64,000 nt of DNA, taken from assembly GCF_030247195.1 (NCBI RefSeq), contig NC_080671.1, forward strand, positions 415,038,044 to 415,102,043, in the 5' to 3' direction. The translations under genes and the position numbers were made by a program. Shown here in pieces: positions 9,605-22,020 of this stretch. Within the stretch, counting starts at the first letter, position 1. Each line of letters opens with the position of its first letter. The notes beneath the pieces were generated by a model. That model ran no database searches. It was given only the letters and a program-made list of their open reading frames with translations, and was not told the origin of the DNA. The DNA comes from Topomyia yanbarensis (Eukaryota > Arthropoda > Insecta > Diptera > Culicidae).

Positions 9605-12600
9605 TCGGGTAGACTCATCGTATGGGTCGAGTGTATGCAACCCAAAGCAAAACGCAAACAGCAACAATGGATTCGCTCCAGTTTGATGAAGTGTTCGCAG
9701 CTGAGCGTGAAGAGAAACCCCCCATACTCCATAACTGACAATATCGTTGTTTGATACAGCCTATATCCTGGGTGGGCACTTCTGTTTCAGATGCCTAATG
9801 TGACATCCCCAGGTACGTCTATTAAGCCATTTAAATTTCTGTTGAAAGCAAGGCAAGACAATCGTTCGTCCGTTTGCCATTTGCTTCGATTAAATTTTGG
9901 AGGTGGAATAGGATCATTTGATCTATTAAATTTTGAATACAGGACAGCATTTCAATCGGTCGATACGAGTTGTGAACGGAGGCTAGTTTTCCTGGTTTTT
10001 GGATGGTGATGACACTCAGGTGTCTCCAAACATGTGGGACAATGTTACCCTCAAGGAACTTATTGAATAAATTCAACAAACGTCTCTTGGCAGCCCGGCA
10101 GATTCTTTAACAAGTTGAATTGGATTCTGTCAGACCCTGGAGCTTTATTGTTACATGATAGGAAAGCGAGTGAGAACTCCACCATCGAAAAAGGTGTTTC
10201 GTTCGTGCTACCGTGAGGGGACGGGCCCGATGGACCTTTCTTTCCAGGGCAGAATCCGGACAAACCTTCGCGGCGAAATCGACTATCCAACGATTTGAAT
10301 CTTTCGTGCTCTCGTTAGTAGGAGAGCCCGGGGCAGTTTGGGGTAAGTTGGCGGAATCCTTTCTCTCCGTTTCTATTCAACAAAAAGCACTACTTCTCGT
10401 TGGGTACCTCAAGTTATGTGAAACCCATTATTCAATGTGTTTTTGTTACAAAACATTTTGTTTTGCAAAAGTTGTGGGCAATATTGCGTTTTCGAGCACG
10501 CCAAGTAAATTTTCTTAATTTTAAAAAAACTGTGTTATTTAATCCTCCGGAAGTCGCGCAAATGGCCCACTGGACGAGCAGCCGCTGGTGCGCTAAGACG
10601 ATTTCGCTAGATTTTGAGGGCAGCGTGCACTCAGTGCACTAGCGCGACTTCCGGAAGGTTAAGGCGATTTCCAATCTATTCCCCGAATGATTACAATTTT
10701 TCAATAGTGCGTGAAAAGAGCTGTCAGTATCTGTATAGACTTTTCACCTATCCGCATACAAAAGTAATTTTTTGAATACTTCTTAAAAAATTCAGTTGGG
10801 GTAAGCTGGCGATGATGTGCACTGGGCAAAATGGCAGCACTCTTTTCAGTGTAAAAGTAGTCATCAAATATTTTAATTTCTGGAATTCATTCCTAAGTAA
10901 GAGAATCTTTTTCTTGTATATCTCGTCAATGCAGGAAACATTTGCTTGTGCTAATCGCCAGCAGAATATCGAAAATGTGCTTTTGAATATGGAGCACCCG
11001 TCGAAGTCAAAATACGGTGGTATTGAGACTGAACTATAGCGGCAAATGTCGATAAATATACCGTTTTATTGAAAAGATATTCAGTACGATCCAAATAGAC
11101 ACCAAAAGTAACTGAATCTTCATTTAATTGCTTATTTCCTGACGTACGTGACGTTGGCGGATTTCCCGCGTCACATATTTTTGGCAATAAAAACAAAGAC
11201 AATGCACCAAACATTGTTAAAATTCAGGGATGTTGCCAACAATCCGCCCTTTTTACTATGTGTTCTATTTTGCAAGATCTACCTAAATCAGAGAGATAAA
11301 ATATGAAAACTGAAAACACCGCTAACTAGCCCCGCTCTCCCCTACTGTTACGGTTTTGAATACGCCAAATCGTGCCCCAAAGAGTGCTCTTCGAGGTTTC
11401 TCTCGTTAGTCCATCAACGAACCGATACCAATATCTTCGTTTTTTGGCTTTCATCAAACTCTTCATTCGTGTATCTTACGTCGCGTACTGTCGATAGCTA
11501 GCGGGTAGCCCATCGGCCCGGAAGGTCTTTTACGAGGCAGCCTTCTCTGCGTACATGTCTGAGCACTCTTTGTCCCACCATGGGTTGGGAGGATGCCCGC
11601 GAGAGTTCGCGTCTGGTACACGTGTAGTCTGAGTTTGAATCGCGATATCGAGAATCAAGCCAGTCAGGTAGCTGTACTCTTCCACCGGAGGAAGCTCTTG
11701 TGTGGACTCGATTTTGTTAGATATCGCGAACGCGTAGCTCTTCCAGTCAAGTTTCATGTGAGGTCATGCAAAACATTGATTGTAATCGGTGATCCTGAAC
11801 TGTGATCAATAGTAATTACGACTGGCAGCTAGTCGCTACTGTGTGGATTCTGGATTTCTTTCCACATGCAATTTAACCGCAGCGATGTGGAGCAGAGAGA
11901 CAAGTCTAAGGTGCTCGAGCGCGTTATGAGAGCCGGAATCCGTATCATTTAACCGTCTACAAAATGGTCATATTGGAGTTGCCACATAGCTCGTGGAGTA
12001 AGGTTGATCAATTACCATCATGAAGGCAACCCAATGCCCTGCCATGGGAGTTAAAATCGCCTAAAACTAGCCTCGATGCGGGAAGGCGCTCCGCTTTATC
12101 GGCTTTATCGATGGCCAACAGAGGCTCTAGGCCGAATGTAGGTGGAAGCACTGTAAAGGTATTTTCCTTTAATACGATTGAAAGAATAGCACTTTTTGAT
12201 TACAAAAGTAATCCGCAAGAGTCTTCTCGATCCAAGTGAATAATATTGAAATCGTGAAAGTTGAGATCCTCTATTCCTGAAGTCAGCCATGTTTCGCTTG
12301 ATGCCAATGCATCGCTTTTCAAGTGATTCAGTAAAATGTTTAAAAGAATCGATTTTCGGTCTAATACTTCTGCCATTTCACTGTAGAACAGTGATCAAAT
12401 CGTTCGATGAATTAGCTCGAAGGATACAATCGCTGAAAGAAGAGGCCATTTTGCAGTCAACTGCTTCAAAAATGTTCTCACTATGGGTAGAAAAGTTATC
12501 AGAAGACTTTTAAGAGGATCGTTAATCTTAAAAGTTGTGAAATTCAAATCCACGATGTCAGAAAATTTCATTAGTTCAATACTGGATCGAGTATCTGTTT

Positions 12601-13492
12601 GAGAAAAGGAGACACTTGGGGTATTTTGTGTACCAGAAAGTGGTGGATACTCCTTGTTGGAATTCAACTTTCTAGGTCCGGGAGCAAATTGCTTCGGTTT
12701 TATGGCATCATTTCCCTTCGATTCATTGGTTGTAGATGGCGCATTCTGAGAGGAGGACACCTTGACGCCCTTACAAGGGAGTCTAGGGGAGGAAAGATTT
12801 CTCCTCCTCCAATTTTCAGACGGATGGCGAAGCATTCTTTAGCATTTCATTAAAGCGCTTCGAGTGTTCCTAAAGGTAGCGCTTAATTTTATCCTCGTGC
12901 TGCTTGTACGCTGGGCACGATTTACGAGGATGCGGGCAGCCCCCACAGTAAATATTCTTTGCAGTGTCTCTGTCGCAACAGTAAGCATTGTGCTCTCCAT
13001 CGCATTTGCCGCGCCGTTTATATTGACACAATAGGTGGTTGTGTAGTGGTACAAACAGGCGAGCAGGTAGACGAACCTTATCCAGGATAACATAATTAGC
13101 AAGAGAAGTTCCGACGAAAGTCACCCAAAGATAACATGTTGTTTGCTCATTCTCCGTGCTGAATACAATTGCTTGCATTCTAGAATCTTCACCTGTTGAA
13201 GTGAAGGGTACTTTAAGTAGCCAACCCCGTATTTCAACAGGTTTTCGCACTTTGGACCCCCCATCGATCTCCACTGCTTTAGAAGGTACGTATACCCTAA
13301 ATTGCTTCGTAAAATACTCGCAGCAAGCAATCTAGTTTGCCTTGTTGAGGTCATTCACTATAACACGAATCTTATTAGCTCGAACACATGTTATGTGAGT
13401 TACAGCCGGATAGTGAGCCGTCAGCTCCCGTGAGATGCCCAAAATATTCAGCGATTTCGTGTTGGGCCTGAAAGTAGACCACCCAGGATCCA
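9605..13492 (-). pseudogene. Decayed Jockey-clade (Juan-like) LINE, ORF1 and ORF2 relics
   Basis: Reading the minus strand from 13492 downward, ORF1 pieces come first: an N-terminal region with RVYVPSKAVEIDG, zinc-knuckle-like cysteines (CQYKRRGKCDGEHNAYCC, then CGGCPHPRKSCPAYKQHEDK), and a Ser/Pro-rich tail. Endonuclease remnants follow (about 12300-11350, with PNPWWDKECSDMYAEKAAS). Then come reverse transcriptase blocks: APGSDRIQFNLLKNLP, VITIQKPGK and SYRPIEMLSCIQNL. Last is a C-terminal block at 9605-9741 with MEYG and LERIHCCCLRFALGC. The order matches the Jockey clade. Many frameshifts and stops separate the pieces, part of the RT including the catalytic YxDD box is missing, and the 3' end is lost at about 9605. 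A 1,030-bp element interrupts it at 10317-11346. Confidence 0.75.
10317..11346. mobile_element. 1,030-bp inverted-repeat element with 3-bp TSD, inserted in the Jockey LINE
   Basis: The ends are inverted: AGTAGGAGAGCCCGGGGC on the left and, on the other strand, AGTAGGGGAGAGCGGGGC on the right. GTT flanks both sides (10314-10316 and 11347-11349). Just inside, GGGGTAAGTTGGCGG and a similar word near 10798 (TTGGGGTAAGCTGGCGATG) recur. Taking out the element plus one GTT rejoins the surrounding Jockey reading frame around QNRN/NESTKDSNRW, which supports the boundaries. It also carries a GGAAGTCGCGC...GCGCGACTTCCGGAAG inverted pair at about 10548-10660. No transposase is visible. The superfamily is uncertain; a 3-bp TSD would fit Harbinger- or CACTA-type elements. 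Confidence 0.6.
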
Positions 13493-15615
13493 TTTAAGGT
13501 TTGGCACGAGGATTGCACGTTGTGCAATAATAAAAAAGACAATTGGAAAAAATATTGAAAAGTTTTTTAATTACTCCCTATAAATGCAAAGGAAAATAAA
13601 TAATCAAAGAGAGACTAGAAATGTTACTTATAAGATGTCACCTATATTTAATCACGTCCTACTTAGAATAGGCAGGAATGCATATTTTTATGCAGTAGTT
13701 ATAATACTCGTAAAGCGACGGTAGCTCCTGGAACAAAAATCCACACAAAACATCTCCTTCTCCCAAACCGACGGCAGACGGGCCAAGATATTACATCAAA
13801 CTGTTTACGAGTCGAGTAAACAGTACTGTGTACAAATATCTATCTACCAGCGATGGATCAGAGAGCTGGCAGGTCTAACCCAGGTGCACGGTGAAATCAT
13901 GCCATCATTCGACATAAAGCAGCGAGTACACTCGTTTATCTTTCCCCCGAAGGATCAAAGAGAAATATCTTTGATTCCAACCCGGCGAAATTTATGAAAT
14001 ACTTTTATTTCTCCTCTGCTCGAATATAAGCTCCTTCAAACGCAAAAACTTACTACTTGTAAACCAAACCCTCCTCGTTGCTACCGCGGCATTTTTCGAA
14101 TCTATTTTCCCATTTTCATAAGTTTCATAAGATCCTTTTATTCGATTACTTATTTAATGAGTCGTTTTGGAATTTTTATAAGGTCGATGCAAAGAGTAAC
14201 TATAGTTATATATGGTTACATAATCAACGGACTCTGTAGCAAACAAAAATTAAAATAACTGAAAGCAAACAATAACAGCAGCTCGCAAGATTGTGTTTCC
14301 TGAAACCACCGGCAACAACCTTCATCGGCCAAAATCAATTCCGACCGATTCCTAGTGGTTCGCAGAATTTCACCATCGATTTCAACGCAATTTTTTCCAC
14401 CAATTTTACGCATAATAATTTATATCGTGATATGGCTTCATCAGCTGTTACGCCCTCATTTCCAGCGTGCAACCAATTTCACGCTCGCCCACAGATCCGC
14501 CCTATCCGCACTGCCCTCGGCCGATGATGACCGTCATTAACGAGATTGATATTTCCGGCTTTCGGCTCGATTTATGTGACTTTTTGCAGTTGCGCTTCTT
14601 TCCGCTCGAAAGCTTAACCTTTTGCGATCAACGAACATTTCAACGAGGATTATGCATTGGAAAGTTGTCCTTCTCGCAGCTGCTAGCTGCTGCAGCTGTG
14701 TGCAAGCTCCGGGCATCCGGAGTCAGTTTTGAGTTGTTGAGTTTACCCAGGGAAAGCAAAGTTATTTACCTTTGAGTGAAAGTTAACTGCACTCACTGCC
14801 GGTGTTTTTCTGTAGCTCGGTACGGGGCCGGCCGTGGTTCTGTAGTTAGAGTACGAAATTGGTAGTTATGGTGCCAAATTAATTTCTTCCCTAGTTAATC
14901 GGAATGACGTTGAGATTCCTGAAATGAAAGGAAATCGTGGTCGTAGTCGAGAGTAAGCTGTGGGCAGGGGTTAAACGGACAGGAAAATTGGAAATGATTT
15001 CCGGAAAAAGTCTTTCGCCATGCCATCATGATGGAGTGAAAATGCAAAATAATAGCTTAACACTTTTGACAGTGCGGTATTCGTGTTTTGTGTGCAATTA
15101 TATTTCTCGGAACTGAATCACAGGTTTTCCACACTTGTTTGTCCGTCAAAGCACATAAAGGTTGCATGAAAAGTAAGTCCTCGTATTGCATTCTTTTCAG
15201 TGAGTTTATCGTAATCGCGACCTCATCCAAGTTATTTGAAGAATCAATTATTGGAGAATACCTATGAAACCTAGCGACCGAGTATTCTTCGCGAAGATAA
15301 TAGTTTGTAGATCTCGGATTAGGAGACGTTTCGGTATCTTATGGAACGTAGAAATGATCAAAGAAAATATATGTATTTACGATCACACAACGGAGCAAAC
15401 CGATGTGTAATACAGCAGTAATACATCTTCCTGCCAGATCGGGAGAAAATTCGTATGATTCAAAGCCTCTCAAATCGATAACTGAGCTGCCCTAGACGAG
15501 GTATTGGGAATTGGGAATTTGCATGGCTGCTGGTTATGAGTAAGGATGTCTGATTACGATTCGATTATTAGTTTAATCGATTAACGGCTATGATAACACT
15601 GCGAAACAAAATAAA
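13493..15615. other. Unassigned sequence with no repeat hallmark
   Basis: I see no terminal repeats, LINE protein blocks or SINE boxes. Open frames at 14216-14775 (both strands) overlap one another, are under 105 codons and show no domain. This could be unique host DNA such as intron or intergenic sequence. The higher GC content and lack of simple repeats at about 14280-14860 set it apart from its neighbours. Confidence 0.4.
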
Positions 15616-15619
15616 CCTT

Positions 15620-15788
15620 TTTGGTGGGATCCAACGGGAAAACATCGAAATAGTAAGTGAAGCGAAAGTAAATATGTGTGGAAAATTCCCCCAGAGGCAG
15701 AATTCGAACCTGCAACCTTTGAGATTCCGGCCCAATGCATAAACCCTTATTCTATCCCTGGGATATGATGAAGCCCCAGGAGGCTTTG
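15620..15788 (-). repeat. tRNA-derived SINE (second family), minus-strand copy
   Basis: On the minus strand the head reads CATCATATCCCAGGGATAG, followed by a tRNA-like body with a B-box region, GGTTCGAATTC. It ends in CTCTGGGGG and a tail that reaches CCCGTTGGATCCCACCA. It faces a plus-strand copy of the same family 60 bp away. The tRNA cloverleaf is imperfect, so this is a SINE and not a functional tRNA gene. Confidence 0.55.
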
Positions 15789-15844
15789 GAGACATGACAT
15801 GATCACTGTTGCCAATGCGATAATCATATGTTCTTTCTGGGACG

Positions 15845-16005
15845 TCATCATATCCCAGGGATAGCACAACGGTTTGTGAATTGGGCCGGAGTCTCAAAGG
15901 TTGCAGATTCGAATCCTGCCTCTGGGGGATTTTTTTCACATAATTCCTTAATGTTGCTTAACTCACCATTTTGACCGGTTTCCCCGTTGGATACCATTAA
16001 AAAAG
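15845..16005 (+). repeat. tRNA-derived SINE (second family), plus-strand copy
   Basis: The head is TCATCATATCCCAGGGATAG, with an A-box-like TAGCACAACGG and a B-box-like GATTCGAATCC. CTCTGGGGGA is followed by a T-run and a tail ending CCCCGTTGGATACCATTA. A related tail fragment with a B-box (GGTTCAAATCC) occurs at about 31510-31630, and a partial minus-strand tail at about 30440-30535. It forms a head-to-head pair with the copy at 15620-15788. Confidence 0.55.
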
Positions 16006-16837
16006 TCCTAAATAAGGTATTGGGACTTACGCCAAAAACCAAGTAAATGAATTATTTGTATGAAACAGAACAAAAAAATTGGGAACAGAACGAAAAAATG
16101 GGGCACCAAAAAATCCTGGTGAAGAATTTTTTGAAAAAAAAAATGGCACGATGCTTTACAATTTAAATTCAAAGTTTGTTTAAACTAGAAGAAAAACATC
16201 TTCTAGGTATAAATGAGCATTTTTGACCATAATTACAAAATTTGATCACAACGTAGCTTAACTAAAGAGAAGATAGTCGTAGCCAAAGTTTCTATGTGAC
16301 ATAATACTGCTGTAATACTGCTTTAGTTGAAGAGTTCCCGGACCATTTCAAGCTACAGTATCTTAACGAGGGGTGTGGTGCTGGATAAATACCTGTTCTA
16401 AAAAAGTTTAGAACAATAATTTTTAATCTATTAGTAACTGATAGAGAATCGAAGCAATCGATCAGTTTTCCTCAATTTTTGTCACGATTAGTGTTTTGTC
16501 GTGATTATTCGACTTACTTTTCAATATGGGGGCCACTGTTCAAAATTTCGAATGAAAAATCTTCACGAGGTTTGGAACGCTTATATCTTACTGCATGAAC
16601 TTCATCAAATTCTTCGACATTTTACCAAAACTATGTTCAGCAATGTTGCATTTAATTTTGGTGTATGTATGTCATGTATGAATCACGAAAAACTGTTTTC
16701 AATTTTTTTTCGAAAACTGCTCGGAAAAGGTGAAAATTTTTGGCTCATCTCGGTTAGAGCCGTCAATATGGTGCACCGAACATTTAAATGGTGAAATGTT
16801 TCAAATATAAGTCTTCTACAGATTTGTTTCATTATAA
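16006..16837. other. AT-rich unassigned sequence
   Basis: No supported feature. The 97-codon ORF at 16501-16794 has no recognisable motif. The stretch ends where the A-rich tail of the Feilai-like SINE begins. Confidence 0.4.
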
Positions 16838-17000
16838 TTTTTTTTATTCCAGAGGTTTTAACCTTAGAGTCATTCGGCTCTTTTCGGGTTAGAGAAATCT
16901 CTTTTGCAAAATCTCAAACCCTATGTGCTGGGTTGGGAATCGAACCCAGGTGAGCTGCGTACAAGGAAATCTATTTACCAACTACGCTATGTCCGTCCCC
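16838..17000 (-). repeat. Feilai-like tRNA-derived SINE, copy 1
   Basis: On the minus strand it begins GGGGACGGACATAGCGTAG, where CATAGCGTAGTTGG is the A-box region. GGGTTCGATTCCC is the B-box and T-arm. The tRNA-unrelated body has TCTCTAACCCG and the 3' end is AGGTTAAAACCTCTGG plus A/T-rich sequence. Two further copies lie at 28590-28757 and 40123-40289. The 3' segment GAATGAC...AGGTTAAAACCT is shared with the 3' end of the ORF1-only LINE at 49370-50625. The name Feilai is from memory of the Aedes SINE. Confidence 0.7.
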
Positions 17001-18541
17001 TTTCATTATCATTCATGTTTAAAGCGAACGGAACATCTCCTCAAATGGTTGTATAATTGGGAAATCTATGAGACGCTAGTTTTACAATTCAGCAGTGGAT
17101 TTTGTGAACAAGATTGTTTTGCTTTACTCCTGCGAACAGAAAAAACCGTATTACAAACATCATTCGCTGGATCGAATCAGCGATTTTGTCGTACGTCGTA
17201 CCCACCGGGGTCATATCTGAAAAAATAAGCAAGCAATAATTAGCTGACTAGAAACATCGCATCGATGGCCTAATACCGAGAAGGCAATATTTGTTTGCTG
17301 TGCACGGCTGGTGGATGAATCAGTTTGTGTCGTCACCTACCACTAACCGAGGCAATTGAATTCATTTATGATTGTTATAAAGTAGCATACACATCGAAAA
17401 ACTGGTTTTCAAAACGCCCGACCGAAGCCAGTGATTTATTACCGCTTATTTCATGCACCGAGCCGCAAATCTTGAACAGAGAGTATTATGATTACAGACG
17501 GTTTCTACTATTCAACCTTCTCGGTGGCCGGAGACTGCATTTCAAGAAACATCTGATAGACATTTGCTTGAAGATAGTTATTACATTACGCTTCAATAGT
17601 GGTGCATCGAGAAGACCGAGAGCCCGAGCAAATACTCATGGGTTCAAACACCACATAGCCCCTTGAAAAGACCTTAAACATGGTCCGTGCCAAAATTCAC
17701 AACCATCAAGACACCATAAAATGGTCTCAATAACCCATAAATACACCAACATATGGTATTTTATATGGGATCTGCCGGACCATGGTGATGGTGTTTTCAT
17801 GGGTTGAACCCATTTCAAACACCCATGTCAAACCCCATGAGCATGGGTGTATTGTGGGCTTTTCGTTTGCTCGAGAGGGCTTATGGGTCATTTTTATGTT
17901 TCGTGTTATTTTATACTCTGCACCAGCGTAATTACCGACGCACGCGAATCATCCATTTCCGGTCAGCATGGCATGGTGAAATTCTAATTTAATGGAACAT
18001 CATTTGCTGGAATTTAGACGAGTTAAAGTAGTTTTGTGAATGATCTTGAAATATTCTTTGGTCCTTAGATATAGCCTCATTACCTTGTCTGATTATTTAG
18101 TTTAAATTTCCATTATGGGGGCCTGACAGTGCAATATAAAAAAAACTATTAAGAAAAATATGCTCAAAAAAGTGTTTTCTCGAAATCAACTTGGTTCGTC
18201 CGCTAGAGCCCATCAAACTACCAATCAATTTTCATGTAAGGCTGACAAAATCGGGTCAAAAACTGATAAAATCGAGGGTAGACAAAATCAGAGGCTGATA
18301 CAATTTGATGCTGATAAAATCGAGTCTTCACTGTATTACTATATCCTAAATTTAATTCATACTTACACTCACTAACACAATTAATTGCATATTCTCTCAT
18401 ATATGTACAAATGTATAAGCGCTCGTGCCCTTCGCGATAACACAAACCTGGTCACAAACACGAACATGCAATTGCAATCGTCTACACATACCTACGTGCA
18501 CGATCTCGCCCACATTAAAACACTTCGGTAATTAAGTGAAC
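17001..18541. other. Mostly unassigned; weak inverted repeat and a lone DNA-transposon end
   Basis: At about 17630-17830 an imperfect inverted repeat pairs CATGGTCCG with CGGACCATG and repeats CATGGGTT, suggesting an old MITE. At about 18238-18340 near-tandem GATAAAATCGA words end in TCTTCACTGTA. Read on the minus strand this is a CAGTGAAGACTCG-type terminus next to TA, a lone pogo-like end with no partner found. The stretch at about 18380-18541 resembles the sequence at 21820-21905 on the far side of the hAT-type element. Confidence 0.35.
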
Positions 18542-18549
18542 GTTGTAGC

Positions 18550-21445
18550 CAGAGCCGTAGCATGCAGTTGGCCGGTTTGGCCTCCGCTAAGAGTAACAAG
18601 CATAGGAGACGCTGAAATCGTGATCTGTTTTATAAAATAACTGAGAGTAAATCAGAAAATAAGTCAATACAGGAGTGCCATTTCCAGACACACACACTAA
18701 ATTATTGTTTAAAAATCCAACTGTAAAAGAAAATGGGAAAGGGAATGGGGGGGAGGTTGGATGCTTCTCTAGTCTTTCGGCCATCACATCATATGATTTG
18801 TTATTCTTGGTATGTATAACAAACATAAAGATATGACACAAGGTGCTAAAAACGCATAAAAATCCTGTCAATCCTATTTTTCATTGGATTGTCTGCTCTA
18901 AAGATATTATCAAGGGCCGTTCATAAATGATGTCGTGTATTGACAGTTGGGGAAATTACCATGAATTACCGAGAGAAAAAATGAAAATTTGAGACGTACT
19001 AGTGGAGTGGGGTTAATAAAACCAACAACAATTTTTAGACTGTTTTTCTGCGAGACATTGTTTATGAATCGACCCCAAACAAACAATATTGCATAACGAA
19101 TATCACGTACCATCGATGACAGAGCAGTGGGATTAAGGCCAAGTTCCCCTTGGGTCGTGCAAAACGGAGAAGCAATATCAATTCCGACACAGAGAACAGA
19201 CTTCCATCTCAAGCGTAAAAGTTGAGTAGAAGACATATCCAAAGGTAATTGAGATGTTACCACCAAAGGTGGTTCTGTCGTTATTCCATTTAGTGCGTTA
19301 TTTTTACTGAATTGATATCCAAGTGATCGTTAGCAAATATTTGTTCAAATGACAAAGTATTTGTTTGTTTGAAACTGGATGTCTGTTCCCTGTGACTTAT
19401 TTGTAACAATTAAAATCCTAAATTATTTCTGTTTTGTTTGATACAAAACAATTATTAATATACACTAGAACAGGAACAATAACTGGCAGAATACATAGCT
19501 ACAGGGAAATTAGTATTCGTGAACATTACGGTTATCAGCGCGGTCTGATTTAGTTAATAGTCGATTGATCCGCTTCAGATCTAGGGGACCCAAGAGGAGA
19601 TTAAGAACAAGACAGAAGCGGAAACAATGCAAAGTTATAATTGCATCACTGACGATTTAACACACGTTGTTTGGAGTTTGATACATTAGATGACACAAAA
19701 TAGAGGACTTGACGTTAAACACTTCGAGGCAAACAGGCGAAAAATTTAGTCTTCCTCCCGAGGACCGGTGCTTGCTTGGCAGACAGCTGCTAGTTCGTCC
19801 AATTTTTCAAATTTTGTCTCGCGGAACGGACCAAGATCCCCTAAGCTATAAGCTGCAGTCCCGTTAGCCCGCTAAAAAAGCAAGGGTTCTGCAATATCAC
19901 AAAGTTTCCAGTGATCAACGAGTTTTGCACTAAGTTGAATCTCTGGTCAAAATGACATGAAGCTTTTGGAGTTCCTAGAAGCGTTCCTTGTTTTATCTCA
20001 AATTTGGTATATTTGACGGCCTCTCAAGAGAAAAATTTAAACCTTTATAAGTAATCTCACCTGCCAAAAGTTGTCAAAGCAATAAAAGATACCTCCACAT
20101 CGAGATAATCAGAGTCACACTCCTGAGTGAAGTGAGCTTAATGATTTGGGATCGTGAGTGGCGTTGCTCTTTTTAGTATTTCTGTAAAAAAAATGCTAAA
20201 AGCATTTTTGAAGGGAATGCTTCACATTCGTCGGATGCTTTTTGTACGCGGGGTATGGTTAATAACCATTGGTTATGTTGACTCTCCTGCCTTAAGATTA
20301 CCTGGCACGAATTTTGAAAGAACACACCATTGTCCCGTCCAATGCGAATCGGTGAATACACTGTCGAACTCAACTTTGTGAGCGGGCTAGTTGACGTGAT
20401 AGTCCTTCATAAAAGACAGAATATCACAATTCTGAGCTTATCTGGGCTAAATATCTGTCACCGCTTAATAAGTCATAGAGTCGTAGAGTTCCAGAGGTGA
20501 AGACCTATACAAAAATCACGAGATGGTAGTTTCATATATTTCTAAGACTTTTTGCATAAAAAAATAAAAAGTAGCCTTTCCAAATTCACATATTTTCTAC
20601 GTCCCTTAAGGCTATCCACAAAAAAGTTTTTGAGGTGACACTAAATCTTGACATTTTACGACCATCTAAGCCGTTTTGTATCAGAACTACAAATTTGATT
20701 TTTGAATATCCAAAGACGTTTTTTTCACGGGTGAAAATTTTCGTACTTTGTCTGATTGAGCTGGATTTTGGCATAAAGACTTTTTTCGAGGTCTCTGGTT
20801 TTAAAATTCAATAGTTACTTTTTTCCAATACGTGCCGTCATTGGCACCCTGGTATACAGTCTCCTGAATAGATGCTTTCATGAAATGAGCGGCAGTCATT
20901 ACGAAAGAACTTCGATCTTCGGGTCTTTCGGTATTTTTACGAGCTTCCAATCATCGGAAAAGTTGAGGAGTTGAACCGCTGAAGCGGGTCGAATTCCCTA
21001 ATAAATCGTCAGATCTGTAAACTGATATACTCATACAGTCTTCCGGAACAATCTTCCGTCCGGCAACATTCAATACCTACGATCAACTGATTTCCCAAAG
21101 TCTTCTGAAAAAATACTCCGTCCGTCGCCTTCAAACAGCTAACTTCGAATGATATTAGAGACAAATCTGCAGTGAACTTATATTTAAAATTTCACAAAAC
21201 TATAGTGTTCTGTTGGTGTTCCATACTGATGGCTTTGTCCGGAATGGGGTAAAAATTTCATTCTTAAAACCTTATTCCTTTCAAGTACATTGGAATATAG
21301 GTTACTTTTCGGTTAGGTTGTCTTACAGATACAAAACTTCATATTCACTGATGCATATTTGCTGAAAATGCTGCTGGACAAATGATGCAACGGGCGCAAA
21401 ACTGAGTCTCCGTCAAGGGCGCCAAAAGACTACGCTACGGCTCTG
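18550..21445. mobile_element. 2.9-kb hAT-type non-autonomous element with 8-bp TSD
   Basis: A perfect 8-bp duplication, GTTGTAGC, lies at 18542-18549 and 21446-21453. The termini are a perfect 12-bp inverted repeat, CAGAGCCGTAGC, with weaker matches (TTGGC) further in. A CAG start and 8-bp TSD are hAT hallmarks. No hAT transposase domain is visible in any frame. The interior includes a Jockey-type ORF1 fragment at about 20300-20420. It may therefore be a long composite non-autonomous copy, or a decayed autonomous one. Confidence 0.65.
20300..20420 (-). pseudogene. Jockey-clade LINE ORF1 fragment
   Basis: On the minus strand the region encodes FMKDYHVN, a stop, then PAHKVEFD. This matches the segment before the zinc knuckles in Jockey-type ORF1 and the better preserved fragment at 44120-44690, which reads FIKDYRIYMPAHKVEIDG. 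The fragment is short and interrupted. It lies inside the 2.9-kb hAT-type element. Confidence 0.5.
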
Positions 21446-21453
21446 GTTGTAGC

Positions 21454-22020
21454 ACCTATAAACTTACAAACGCGGTCTCAAGCATTAACCCACAGCTCGC
21501 GCGATTATGAATCGGTCACGTTCGAAAATCTCTAGCCTCGGTCCTATAGCAGCATAGAATCCTGGCTTCAGTTGAACCAATCAAAAAATGACGCTCATAA
21601 TCGCTAGACAACACGTTCCATGGCGACATGAACGGGAACTGTAAATCGTTCTCTTCTAACATCTTTACCATACACTAAAAATTAGGCGTCAGATTCACAG
21701 TCCGCGCGCGATCATTCAAGAATACAAGCGAATATACGAATGGCCACACGATTATAAAATCGAACTTATGCACGCGAAGTTACATACACGCTAGCGCAAG
21801 CGACAAAATATATTAACATCAAACGCCCGTGTCCTTCACGATCATCCACGTACACATACGCCTGCTATCTTGCAAACATGAAAACGCCCCGATGACTAAG
21901 TGAACGGTTTAGCACTTTAAAGCAATTAGACTTCCCAATGTATTGTGAGGGCTTGACCTAAAATTATATGAAAAAAAGCCTCAGTGTTGTACTATATGTT
22001 TGACAACGCCACTGAATAAA
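21454..22020. other. Unassigned sequence next to the hAT-type element
   Basis: No coding region could be supported. Words such as CACGCGAAGTTACATACACG and CGCGCGATCATTC recur loosely. The last part, with AAACGCCCCGATGACTAAGTGAACG at about 21880-21905, resembles the left flank of the hAT-type element (about 18510-18541). The hAT element may thus have entered an older repeat. Confidence 0.35.

Noticed and set aside
14216..14775. Possible host exon
   Set aside because: Overlapping short ORFs on both strands without motif, start context or splice support; kept only as unassigned sequence.
15690..15790. tRNA genes at 15.7 and 15.9 kb
   Set aside because: Same reason: imperfect cloverleaf, shared SINE tail, inverted duplicate next door and further tails near 30.5 and 31.5 kb.
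16920..17000. tRNA gene on the minus strand
   Set aside because: A- and B-boxes are present, but the cloverleaf is degraded and the unit continues into a SINE body and tail that is repeated at 28590-28757 and 40123-40289.
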